Below, one piece after another: positions 8,209 through 15,434 of a stretch of DNA of 36,692 nt. The notes beneath the pieces are model-generated. The model was not told the DNA's origin and did not search any database. It saw only the letters and a list, made by a program, of their open reading frames with translations. A program made the translations under genes and the position numbers. Source of the stretch: Muribaculaceae bacterium (lineage in GTDB: Bacteria > Bacteroidota > Bacteroidia > Bacteroidales > Muribaculaceae); NCBI GenBank assembly GCA_023666885.1, contig JAMPBB010000012.1, positions 1-36,692 on the forward strand, written 5' to 3'. How positions within the stretch are numbered: position 1 is the first letter of the stretch; each line of letters begins with the position of its first letter.

Positions 8209-9084
8209 TTAATTTCGTGACTCGATAGATATGGGTATTTCCACCACGGTGGCATCATTGTAATTCTTGCGCACATCGGCCATCCACCGCTTGAAATCCT
8301 CAAATGTCATATTTTTAGGCATTTCACCCGGCACGCCTGCCGACATGGACGCCTTGCCTATCTTACGCGGGCAGAATATGGCGTAAAGCGTGTTAAACTC
8401 CTTGTCAGCCGAGCATGAGAGGGTTAGCTCATCCACGTCATCGGGTGTGTACTTGTGCTTGGCGGAGAAGAAAATGTATTCCTTATCATGCTCAACGGCA
8501 ATGGGCTCGCCATTGGAACTGCTGTATGGCAGTATGCAGTACACGCGGCGCTGCGGTTCATCGAACAGGAATATGGTAAGGTAGCCGTCGGACGGCGAGG
8601 AGAAATACATGAACAGGTCATCATTGTCCTTGAAGGAAGTATCCTCATATTTCGTGTCTGTGCCGTTGCGCAAACATTTTACCATTACGTTTGTGCGCTT
8701 TTCATCAATGGCCCGTATCACACCCTTCACCACCACTTTTACCACTATGTGATGATCAGCGAAACTGACATCATATACAGGCTCAGAAGTGGTTTGAATC
8801 CATTCGCCCTTGACATCAGTACCGCCTATGGACAGGAACTGAGTGTCCGACTTGCCGTTACGGTTAGAAATAACCGTGGAATTACTCTGCGTGACCACGG
8901 TGCCAAATTCATCGGCTATAGCTTGAATTTTGGCCCGGTCAAGAGCCGTACGCTTGGCTTCGTCGATTGACATGGTTTCAGGTGCGTAGTATGTATATTC
9001 GGCCGTGACCTTGACATCTTTTTGTGCCGCAGCGGCAAAAGTACCGAGGAGAACAGCTGACAAACAAAGGGCGAGATATTTCAT
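8209..9084 (-). CDS. Secreted DUF4384-type protein with FlgT-like N-terminal domain
   Basis: The 291-residue protein has a signal peptide (to about residue 20). Residues 25-125 have a pattern seen in FlgT-N/LPP20-type domains: a Tyr-rich strand, then a helix (DEAKRTALDRAKIQAIADEFG) and a beta sheet. Residues 145-250 resemble DUF4384 (LFMYFSSPSDGYLTIFLFD, then a strand ending in ILPYSSS). DUF4384 is often found attached to or next to caspase-family proteases; here a caspase gene lies upstream. The role may be as a recognition or adaptor domain, but this is not shown. A terminator-like hairpin with a T-run sits directly before the ATG. Confidence 0.65.
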   Translation of the reverse strand: MKYLALCLSAVLLGTFAAAAQKDVKVTAEYTYYAPETMSIDEAKRTALDRAKIQAIADEFGTVVTQSNSTVISNRNGKSDTQFLSIGGTDVKGEWIQTTSEPVYDVSFADHHIVVKVVVKGVIRAIDEKRTNVMVKCLRNGTDTKYEDTSFKDNDDLFMYFSSPSDGYLTIFLFDEPQRRVYCILPYSSSNGEPIAVEHDKEYIFFSAKHKYTPDDVDELTLSCSADKEFNTLYAIFCPRKIGKASMSAGVPGEMPKNMTFEDFKRWMADVRKNYNDATVVEIPISIESRN

Positions 9085-9087
9085 AAA

Positions 9088-9133
9088 GGAAAAAAGAAAA
9101 TAAGTGCCAGGCAGAACGGTATCTACCTGACAC
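9088..9133 (-). terminator. Terminator-like hairpin abutting the next start codon
   Basis: On the minus strand GTGTCAGG (9133-9126) pairs with CCTGGCAC (9111-9104), with one G-U pair, around a 14-nt loop. A T-rich run (9103-9088) follows and ends four nt before the ATG at 9084. It lies between the FlgO/LPP20-like gene (stop at 9155) and the DUF4384-type gene, so it may act as a terminator or attenuator. Confidence 0.6.
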
Positions 9134-9154
9134 GTATGTGACTAAGGGAGAATA

Positions 9155-9826
9155 TTACCAACCGAGGAGTTCATCAAGCTTGCCATGAAGCTCATCGCCT
9201 TTGTCCTCTAACTGCTTCTTGATTACTTTTTTGGCTACTTTCTTGGCATTGGCTGTGCTGTAAGCCACACGAATCATGACATTGCGTCCGTCGCCCACTT
9301 CCTGATAGGCTTCTACTATGGGTGTTACACGGCCTATGCTCTGTGATATGAGGTTCTTGCTTGCGCTTACCGTCTTGACAAGTGATTCGGCTTCCTCCGA
9401 GGTAAGCTGTTCATTTGCCACGGTGCTTTCCACCAAGGCGGTGACATCGCTTTCAATCTGTCCGGCTATATCGAGCTTTGCCAGATCCATAGCCTGAAGT
9501 TTGGCGGCATCGAATGTCTTACCTATGCTCATGGCCGAGCCTATGAAAAATTTCTTCTCGCCGTCATCATTGAGCTCATAGTCCATGAGCATGGCGCGGT
9601 CTATCTGCTTTTCAAGCGAAAGTGCTCCGGGAGCCACTTTCCAGTTTTCCTTTTGCAGACGCTTTGCTTCCTTGCGGGCATCCTTCGAGGCCTTTTCGTT
9701 CAGCTCCTTGCGGAGTGCCTTTGTATGTTCTGCACGTGCCTTGTCAGTGGTGTTGTCATTGGCAGCAAATGCTGTGGCCGAAATTAAAAACAGGCCGGTA
9801 AGTAAGATACTAAATACTTTTTTCAT
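9155..9826 (-). CDS. Secreted FlgO/LPP20-like protein
   Basis: The 223-residue protein has a signal peptide (to about residue 22), then a highly charged helical or coiled-coil stretch (30-65). A compact alpha/beta domain follows (about 90-195), with GSAMSIGKTFDAAKLQAMDLAK and a strand VMIRVAYS, resembling the LPP20/FlgO lipoprotein group. No lipobox Cys is present, so it should be soluble in the periplasm or secreted. The C-terminus is again Lys-rich and helical. It starts one nucleotide after the caspase stop codon, which strongly implies co-translation. The function is unknown; a structural or partner role for the protease is inference. Confidence 0.62.
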   Translation of the reverse strand: MKKVFSILLTGLFLISATAFAANDNTTDKARAEHTKALRKELNEKASKDARKEAKRLQKENWKVAPGALSLEKQIDRAMLMDYELNDDGEKKFFIGSAMSIGKTFDAAKLQAMDLAKLDIAGQIESDVTALVESTVANEQLTSEEAESLVKTVSASKNLISQSIGRVTPIVEAYQEVGDGRNVMIRVAYSTANAKKVAKKVIKKQLEDKGDELHGKLDELLGW

Positions 9827-9827
9827 A

Positions 9828-11486
9828 TTAGTTCAAGGGTTTGTTTCGCCAAGAATCCTCCAGGAGCGGAGAGATTGCCAGCGAAGGGGTTTGAATTTTA
9901 TCGTTCTGAATAAGAGATGTTTTCTTTACTTTGTCAATTATATAATCACCTAATTCGCCAAGATTTACCGCAGAGCCTGACTCCTTGAGTTTCTTGAGCA
10001 GGAAGTAGGTGAACATGCCGTGCTGCTTCTCGTGGTAAGGGTATGCCGTTTCGGTGGCCTGTGCCGCTGACATCACCACCAAGTTTCCTTTAGGGCGGTC
10101 AGTACGTGCTTTTATCTTCACACCACGTGCCGATACCAGCATCTGATCACTGCGCTGCGACCCGCTGAAACAGGCATCCATAAATACCGTGACCTGCTCT
10201 ACATTAAGAGCCGAAAGAGAAGAATACAGCTCATTGACAGCCAGATTGGTTGACATATCGGCATAATATCCGTCGACAGGTAGCAGGTATGCCTCTTTGC
10301 TTGCTTCGTCAGGCATGCCGTGACCGGAGTAGTAGAATATTATCTTAGCGTCCTTACCGTAGGCTTCAGCTATCTGGTTAAGCCATCGGAGCTGGCGCTT
10401 CATCTGGTTAAGGGTGGCATTTCGGATGAAGCGCACATTGCTTTCCGGAATACCGAGCGTGCGCTTGCAGTAAGTGTCCATGCTCGTGCCGTCATTCAGT
10501 GCAAAGGGCACATCCTCTACTTCCGAGTAGTTTTCATTGGCTATAATAACGGCGAAGGTGTTTTCTGCCACCTTATCCGTTTTGGGTGGATTTATATCCA
10601 CATCGGACTTTCCGGATGCTACAGGCTTCTGCCCGGCAGCGGGAGTGTTCTTTGCAGGTGTTGAGGCAGTCGGCTTGGAATGGGGCTTTGGCGTTGGTTT
10701 CGGTTCCGGCTGGGGCTCGGGCACAGCTTCTGCGAGCATATTATCATTGGCGGCAGGTTCGCTATCAAGGAGTGTACCGTCGGCAGAATAGCGAAGGGTG
10801 TACTTGCCTTTCTCCCAGTCATTGGCCGTACAGAGCCATATCCTGCGGCCATCGGAATCTACGGATTCCTCTGTCTGCCACAGATATGCCTGTCCGTCAA
10901 GTACAAAGAGGCGATTAAATGTCTCATCACAGAACCAAAGCTGATCCTTGGCGGCACCGTTTATGATGGAGCGCGTGTTGACGCGGTAGGCTATTATTTT
11001 TGCCCCGTGCCTGACAGGCTGGACTGCCGACGTTTCGCACTCAAGAACAATGTTGCCTGACAGATTGTATACCGGTTTGCCATATGATGACAGATACCCG
11101 CCGTCGATATACCAAGGCTCACTGGTGCCAAGGTTTATAATTTCACCTTTTGATAGGGAATAGACCTTGTTACCGCGCTGCGAGGCATATGAATTGGGCT
11201 TCTCACAGAGTATGAGCGTTTCGCCGCTCTCCGTCCGTTCAAAGCTAATCTTTTTATACACCGGAGGCACCACCTCCCGGGCTTGAAGATCGCATACGCC
11301 GCTACCGTCCGGGGCTTTCTTTGACGTGACAAGATAGCAATCAGCATGCGGCATATAAGAAACCGTCTTGTATAGTTTCTTAAGCTGCTTCTCGATGTTT
11401 TTGTCGTGACTGAGTACATTGGCGGAGTGTACTGACACCGTCATTGAAATGACTAAAACGGAAATAAGAGCAAGCAGTTTTTTCAT
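9828..11486 (-). CDS. Secreted caspase-family (C14, metacaspase-like) protease
   Basis: The 552-residue protein has a signal peptide (about 1-21), a beta-rich N-terminal region (25-245) with repeated short strand/turn units, and a Pro/Lys-rich linker (about 255-300). The caspase-like domain spans about 307-545. Its catalytic dyad is visible: His389 in YYSGHG and Cys439 in FMDACFSG. Supporting features are FAVIIANENY at the domain start and VVMSAAQATETAY after the Cys. Prokaryotic caspase homologues usually cut after Arg or Lys. Export suggests action on envelope or surface proteins rather than in a cytoplasmic death programme. The gene is followed after 1 nt by the FlgO/LPP20-like gene. A perfect hairpin plus T-run lies just upstream of its ATG. 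Confidence 0.85.
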   Translation of the reverse strand: MKKLLALISVLVISMTVSVHSANVLSHDKNIEKQLKKLYKTVSYMPHADCYLVTSKKAPDGSGVCDLQAREVVPPVYKKISFERTESGETLILCEKPNSYASQRGNKVYSLSKGEIINLGTSEPWYIDGGYLSSYGKPVYNLSGNIVLECETSAVQPVRHGAKIIAYRVNTRSIINGAAKDQLWFCDETFNRLFVLDGQAYLWQTEESVDSDGRRIWLCTANDWEKGKYTLRYSADGTLLDSEPAANDNMLAEAVPEPQPEPKPTPKPHSKPTASTPAKNTPAAGQKPVASGKSDVDINPPKTDKVAENTFAVIIANENYSEVEDVPFALNDGTSMDTYCKRTLGIPESNVRFIRNATLNQMKRQLRWLNQIAEAYGKDAKIIFYYSGHGMPDEASKEAYLLPVDGYYADMSTNLAVNELYSSLSALNVEQVTVFMDACFSGSQRSDQMLVSARGVKIKARTDRPKGNLVVMSAAQATETAYPYHEKQHGMFTYFLLKKLKESGSAVNLGELGDYIIDKVKKTSLIQNDKIQTPSLAISPLLEDSWRNKPLN

Positions 11487-11490
11487 GTCT

Positions 11491-11530
11491 ATATAATAAA
11501 AAATGCAGTGGAGGCACTACTCCACTGCAT
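11491..11530 (-). terminator. Perfect hairpin with T-run abutting the caspase start codon
   Basis: An 11-bp perfect stem (11530-11520 with 11513-11503) around a 6-nt loop is followed on the minus strand by TTTTTATTATAT. The run ends four nt before the caspase ATG at 11486. It looks like an intrinsic terminator of the upstream TolB-like gene. I see no TAnnTTTG promoter between it and the caspase gene, so caspase expression may depend on read-through. Confidence 0.75.
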
Positions 11531-11545
11531 TATATAAGTTTTGGA

Positions 11546-12559
11546 TTAGAGAGAGAAGTTCATCTTCCAGATGTTGAAGGACCTATCCTTGGTGCCGCGT
11601 GATGATATGAAGTATATCTGACGTCCGTCAGCACTCCACTGGGGGCAGAAGTCATCGGCGGGATGGTATGTGAGCTGGGTGAGCTGAGTACCGTCAGGGC
11701 GGATAACATATATGTCAAGATTCTGTTTCTTGGTGCTTGTAGACTTTGAGTTGGCCTGAAGAAGAATCCACTGACCGTCAGGCGACAAGGTGGGGTTAGT
11801 GTAGCCCTGTTCGCGGTTGGATACTACGAGAGTTTCCTGACCGTTAACATAGTTTACGCGCCATATTTCCGAGTTGCCGTCGGTAGAGTTACGGGTGCAG
11901 AGGAATTCATCGGATGATATGGGAGTGGGCTGGAAGCCACGGGCACAGCTTATAAGCTCACCTGTTTCGGTGTTGTAGCTCCAAATCATAGGACCGTTAT
12001 GGTCGAAACGGGTGAAGAATATGAGTTTGCCGTCGATAGTAGCGGGATTGAAGTCAAAGTTGTTAGATGTGAGCTGACGCATGATGTTACCCTTGTGGGC
12101 GTCAACAGAGCCTATCTTCACGTTTTCATTATCTACATAATCGCTTATGTAAAGATTGTCATCCGGGCCCCAGCAGAAGTCAAGTACATTGCGGAACGTA
12201 CGCTGAGTGGAAGCGCCGGCACCGGTGGAGCGGCGAATCATTATATTGTCCTGCTTGTTCTTACGGGTCATGTATGCGATTTCGCTACCGTCCTTTGACA
12301 CGGCAAGTGTACGATACGGGCCCCAAAGGAACTTAGCTTTTTTGCAACCGCCACGCATAGATGAAGCGAAACGACCTGCGAGCCAACCGCTTGATGTGGT
12401 AGCTCCAATCACAGAGTTAAGGGCCTCATCGGTAATTTTTGTAACGTTAAGACCTGACTCCTCAATAACATATTCCTGTTCTTGAGGCTTTTTAGCATCG
12501 GCATTGAAGCATACAGCGACAGCGGCGACGGCAATAGCAATTTTCTTAAAATGTAGCAT
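11546..12559 (-). CDS. TolB-like beta-propeller (PD40) periplasmic protein
   Basis: The 337-residue protein starts MLHFKKIAIAV with a signal peptide (to about residue 22). The rest is a propeller built from WD40-like/PD40 repeats: the SPDG and SADGR turns are clear in the last two blades (NPTLSPDGQWILLQAN and CPQWSADGRQIYFISS), with weaker copies upstream. Such domains bind proteins or glycans in the periplasm; TolB itself works with Pal, but no Tol operon is present here. The start at 12559 is chosen because the promoter element at 12610-12617 lies inside the longer open frame reaching 12694. A terminator-like hairpin separates it from the caspase gene downstream. Confidence 0.78.
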   Translation of the reverse strand: MLHFKKIAIAVAAVAVCFNADAKKPQEQEYVIEESGLNVTKITDEALNSVIGATTSSGWLAGRFASSMRGGCKKAKFLWGPYRTLAVSKDGSEIAYMTRKNKQDNIMIRRSTGAGASTQRTFRNVLDFCWGPDDNLYISDYVDNENVKIGSVDAHKGNIMRQLTSNNFDFNPATIDGKLIFFTRFDHNGPMIWSYNTETGELISCARGFQPTPISSDEFLCTRNSTDGNSEIWRVNYVNGQETLVVSNREQGYTNPTLSPDGQWILLQANSKSTSTKKQNLDIYVIRPDGTQLTQLTYHPADDFCPQWSADGRQIYFISSRGTKDRSFNIWKMNFSL

Positions 12560-12609
12560 ATTAACTTTTTCCAAAAACGGATTAATAAAATTTTCATCCA
12601 ACGTGAGGG

Positions 12610-12617
12610 CAAATATA
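12610..12617 (-). promoter_or_regulatory. -7 promoter element of the TolB-like gene
   Basis: The minus strand reads TATATTTG (TAnnTTTG). Transcription would start near 12603, about 44 nt before the ATG at 12559. The -33 region is T-rich without a clear TTG. Confidence 0.55.
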
Positions 12618-12688
12618 AGTAATAGGAAGCATGCTTTAAAAATTTTTATATTAAAAAAGTTTAATTTCGGATGGTGCATAAACAGATA

Positions 12689-12720
12689 CAGCACCTCAAG
12701 CAGGGAGCAATGAGGTGCTG
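12689..12720 (-). terminator. Hairpin after fcl
   Basis: A perfect 10-bp stem (12720-12711 with 12698-12689) has a 12-nt loop. The run after it on the minus strand is only moderately T-rich (TATCTGTTTA). It lies 38 nt past the fcl stop and before the TolB-like promoter. Confidence 0.6.
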
Positions 12721-12757
12721 CAATGTGCGTTTGTCAAGCCACAATGATGGGATAGAG

Positions 12758-13699
12758 TCAGCGCTCGGCCCGCATGGGATTGTTAAGGAAGTCATGGTAG
12801 GCAAGCCTGATGCCGTCGGTCAATTCAGTACGGTAAGTCCAGCCTAAGCGGGCGGCCTTCGATACATCAAGCAGCTTGCGAGGAGTGCCGTTGGGGCGTG
12901 TGGTGTCCCACAGTATTTCACCCTTGTAGCCCACGATCTTGGCCACAAGCTCCGTGAGCTGCTTTATGGTAAGTTCTTTGCCGGTACCGGCATTGACGGT
13001 TTCGTTGCCGCTGTAGTGGTTCATCAGAAACACACACAGATTGGCAAGGTCATCCACATACAGGAACTCGCGCAGCGGGGAGCCGTCGCCCCAGCAGGTA
13101 ACGCTGTCGGCTCCGGACACCTTGGCTTCATGAAAGCGGCGTATCAGCGCAGGAAGCACGTGGGAGTGCTCCGGGTGATAGTTGTCGTTAGGGCCATAGA
13201 GATTAGTGGGCATCACCGATATGTAATCGGTGCCGTACTGGCGGTTGAGGTACTCGCAGTATTTCAGTCCGCTTATCTTGGCAAGGGCGTAAGCCTCGTT
13301 GGTCTGCTCAAGAGCCGACGTGAGCAGGCAGCTCTCAGGCATGGGCTGCGGTGCCATGCGGGGATATATGCATGATGAGCCGAGAAATTCAAGCTTCCGG
13401 CAGCCGTTCTTCCACGCTGCGTGAATCACGTTCATCTCCAGCATCATGTTATCGTACATGAAGTCGGCCAACGCCGATTGGTTGGCTACGATGCCCCCCA
13501 CCTTTGCCGCAGCAAGGAACACATATTCCGGCCGCTCCTGCTCAAAGAACCTGTTTACAGCCTCCTGATTTATAAGGTCAAGCTCCCGGTGCGTACGGGT
13601 TATGATGTTAGTGTAGCCTTGGCGGTTTAGTTCCCTGACTATGGCCGAACCCACCATGCCGCGATGTCCGGCCACGTATATCTTTGAATCTTTGTCCAT
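12758..13699 (-). CDS. fcl: GDP-L-fucose synthase
   Basis: This 313-residue short-chain dehydrogenase converts GDP-4-keto-6-deoxy-mannose to GDP-L-fucose by epimerisation and NADPH-dependent reduction. Visible features are the nucleotide motif GHRGMVG (residues 11-17), the substrate-side SSCIYP, and the catalytic YALAK pair in NEAYALAKISG. KVGGIVAN and NLYGPNDNYHPEHSHVLPALIRR are typical of the family, and the length is normal. Its ATG shares one base with the gmd stop codon (TAATG), so the two enzymes of the pathway are translationally coupled. The product would feed fucosylation of capsule or surface glycoproteins. Confidence 0.96.
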   Translation of the reverse strand: MDKDSKIYVAGHRGMVGSAIVRELNRQGYTNIITRTHRELDLINQEAVNRFFEQERPEYVFLAAAKVGGIVANQSALADFMYDNMMLEMNVIHAAWKNGCRKLEFLGSSCIYPRMAPQPMPESCLLTSALEQTNEAYALAKISGLKYCEYLNRQYGTDYISVMPTNLYGPNDNYHPEHSHVLPALIRRFHEAKVSGADSVTCWGDGSPLREFLYVDDLANLCVFLMNHYSGNETVNAGTGKELTIKQLTELVAKIVGYKGEILWDTTRPNGTPRKLLDVSKAARLGWTYRTELTDGIRLAYHDFLNNPMRAER

Positions 13700-14796
13700 T
13701 ATTTCACTATACCTTTCTCCAAATATTCCTCAAGATTCATCTTCACTTGCTCTCCGGCGCGCTCTACGGCCACTTTGGCCATATCAGCGTCAACCATCAG
13801 ATTTACAAGCTCCTCAAATGACGTCTTTTTGGTGGGATCCCATCCGAGCTTCTCTTTGGCCTTGGTAGGGTCGCCCCAAAGGTTGACCACATCCGTAGGA
13901 CGGTAGAAGTCAGGCGAAACCTCAATGATGACCTTACCTGTTTTCTTGTCAATACCCTTTTCATCGGCACCCTCGCCTATAAACTCCACTTCAATGCCTG
14001 CCCGGCGGAAAGCGTAAAGGCAGAACTCGCGCACGGAATGCTGAACTCCGGTGGCTATTACATAGTCATCAGGCTCAGGCTGCTGAAGTATGAGCCACAT
14101 GCACTCCACATAGTCCTTGGCGTAGCCCCAGTCACGGAGCGAGGACAGATTGCCCAGCAGCAGTTTTTCCTGCTTTCCCTGCGCTATACGGGCGGCGGCA
14201 AGGGTGATCTTGCGGGTAACGAACGTTTCGCCACGGCGCTCCGACTCATGATTGAACAGTATGCCTGAGCATGCAAACATGCCGTAAGCTTCGCGGTACT
14301 CCCGCACAATCCAAAAGCCGTAGAGCTTGGCCACGGCGTAGGGGCTGTAGGGATGGAACGGGGTGCTTTCATTCTGCGGCACCTCCTCCACCTTGCCATA
14401 CAGCTCTGACGTAGATGCCTGATAGAAGCGGCATGTCTTGGCCAGTCCACACTGGCGTATCCCTTCGAGTATGCGCAGCACACCGGTGGCATCGACATCG
14501 GCGGTAAATTCCGGCGAATCAAACGACACCTGTACATGGCTCTGGGCAGCCAGATTATACACTTCATCCGGGCGTATCTTGTTGAGCACTTGGATTATCG
14601 ACATCGAGTCGCCCAGGTCGGCATAATGCAGGTGAAAGTGCGGACGGCCTTCAAGGTGAGCTATGCGTTCACGAAAGTCAACGGATGAGCGGCGTATGGT
14701 ACCATGCACATCGTAACCTTTCTCAAGCAGCAGTTCGGCGAGGAATGACCCGTCCTGTCCGGTAATTCCAGTGATAAGAGCTGTCTTCATAATCAT
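13699..14796 (-). CDS. gmd: GDP-mannose 4,6-dehydratase
   Basis: This 365-residue enzyme makes GDP-4-keto-6-deoxy-D-mannose from GDP-mannose, the first committed step to GDP-L-fucose. Key features are GITGQDGS (NADP-binding glycine loop), [12 protein letters not shown], the STSELYG stretch (catalytic Thr replaced by the Ser typical of many members, plus Glu) and [11 protein letters not shown] with the Tyr-x-x-x-Lys pair. The length matches the family. Two starts are possible, ATG at 14796 or at 14790 (MKTALITG); the second is the more usual N-terminus. It overlaps fcl by one base. I found no exact TAnnTTTG in the 150-nt divergent gap upstream. Confidence 0.96.
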   Translation of the reverse strand: MIMKTALITGITGQDGSFLAELLLEKGYDVHGTIRRSSVDFRERIAHLEGRPHFHLHYADLGDSMSIIQVLNKIRPDEVYNLAAQSHVQVSFDSPEFTADVDATGVLRILEGIRQCGLAKTCRFYQASTSELYGKVEEVPQNESTPFHPYSPYAVAKLYGFWIVREYREAYGMFACSGILFNHESERRGETFVTRKITLAAARIAQGKQEKLLLGNLSSLRDWGYAKDYVECMWLILQQPEPDDYVIATGVQHSVREFCLYAFRRAGIEVEFIGEGADEKGIDKKTGKVIIEVSPDFYRPTDVVNLWGDPTKAKEKLGWDPTKKTSFEELVNLMVDADMAKVAVERAGEQVKMNLEEYLEKGIVK

Positions 14797-14898
14797 GAAT
14801 GAATTTTATGTCATAAATACATTGAAACGTAACTACTTCCTAACATAATTTTACTGCGCTTGGTTCAATATACTGAAATTTAAGCTAATTTAACACTT

Positions 14899-14924
14899 GG
14901 GGGGGGGTGATTTTTGGGGGCGGG
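14899..14924 (+). other. G-rich tract between divergent genes
   Basis: Runs of 9, 5 and 4 G are separated by 8 and 1 nt, about 25 nt upstream of the small membrane-protein gene. The run of nine could slip in replication, and the tract could form a G-quadruplex. No function is shown. Confidence 0.4.
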
Positions 14925-14948
14925 GTGCGTCATATAAAATAAAAAGCT

Positions 14949-15143
14949 ATGCAAAAGTGGATTGTTATAATCATAGTGTGCCTTATATACTGTATAGGGA
15001 TGGAGCCTATTACCAAGGCCGTCAAGAAGCGGGTGAAGAATAAATACGTGGCGTTTTTGATAGATTTCGCCATAGGCTTCTGCATACTTATGGCTCTGTA
15101 CGGTGTGAGCGCACTATTGGGTTACGACATAGCCGACATGTAA
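14949..15143 (+). CDS. Small membrane protein, 64 residues
   Basis: A short protein with two predicted membrane segments (about residues 4-19 and 35-58) separated by a basic loop (KAVKKRVKNK), so probably a helical hairpin with the loop in the cytoplasm. I see no family motif. It lies alone on the plus strand between gmd and the tRNA gene, with a G-rich tract upstream and no exact promoter match. Good start context and clean hydrophobicity favour a real gene; it could still be a chance frame. Confidence 0.6.
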   Translation: MQKWIVIIIVCLIYCIGMEPITKAVKKRVKNKYVAFLIDFAIGFCILMALYGVSALLGYDIADM

Positions 15144-15195
15144 TAAAAAAATACGAGGCTGCACCGTGACATTTCTGACAGTACGGTACAGCCTC
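15141..15195 (-). terminator. Terminator of tRNA-Arg
   Basis: A long stem (15195-15183 with 15167-15155: 12 pairs with one C-A mismatch) has a 15-nt loop. On the minus strand GTATTTTTTTATTA follows. It begins 10 nt past the tRNA 3' end. Confidence 0.85.
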
Positions 15196-15205
15196 ATTAT
15201 CAGTG

Positions 15206-15277
15206 TATCCCCGTGGGGAGTCGAACCCCAATCGTCGGAACCGGAATCCGATATTCTATCCATTGAACTACGGAGAC
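15206..15277 (-). tRNA. tRNA-Arg (anticodon CCG)
   Basis: The minus strand folds as a 72-nt tRNA. The acceptor stem GTCTCCG pairs with CGGGGAT (with G-U pairs), the D-arm contains AGTTCAATGG, and the anticodon stem TCGGA/TCCGA carries the loop TTCCGGT, giving anticodon CCG for CGG codons. The T-arm GGGG-TTCGACT-CCCC is standard, and the discriminator base is A. The CCA end is not encoded. The gene has its own consensus promoter and terminator. Confidence 0.95.
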
Positions 15278-15283
15278 TCATAA

Positions 15284-15320
15284 AGGTGCCACCTTTTTAG
15301 ATGGTGTCCCCACCTTTTTC
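15284..15320 (-). repeat. Tandem hairpin repeat in the tRNA leader
   Basis: CCACCTTTTT occurs at 15289-15298 and again at 15310-15319, each preceded by GGTG so that each unit forms a small hairpin (GGTGGCACC and GGTGGGGACACC on the minus strand). The units are 21 nt apart and lie between promoter and tRNA, so they would be in the 5' leader removed by RNase P. Confidence 0.55.
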
Positions 15321-15325
15321 AGGCA

Positions 15326-15356
15326 CAAAGATATGACTTTTTTCAGTTACAGCAAA
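15326..15356 (-). promoter_or_regulatory. Promoter of tRNA-Arg
   Basis: The minus strand has TTTG (15356-15353), 19 nt, then TATCTTTG (15333-15326): a full match to the Bacteroidetes consensus. Transcription would start near 15319, at the outer leader hairpin. Confidence 0.8.
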
Positions 15357-15370
15357 ATAATAGACAGTGT

Positions 15371-15409
15371 TTAAAAATGAGCGAGGGACGGAAGTGTTTC
15401 CGCCCCTCG
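15371..15409 (-). terminator. Terminator of the peptide-transporter operon
   Basis: The stem CGAGGG-A-CGGAA / TTCCG-C-CCCTCG (15382-15409) has a 4-nt GTGT loop and one A-C mismatch. On the minus strand the stem is followed by CTCATTTTTAAA. It lies 25 nt past the transporter stop codon. Confidence 0.8.
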
Positions 15410-15434
15410 TGTATATCGGGTGCTATGGGTAGCG

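Noticed and set aside
12560..12694. N-terminal extension of the TolB-like protein (45 codons)
   Set aside because: It contains the promoter at 12610-12617 and would put a second hydrophobic stretch before a good signal peptide.
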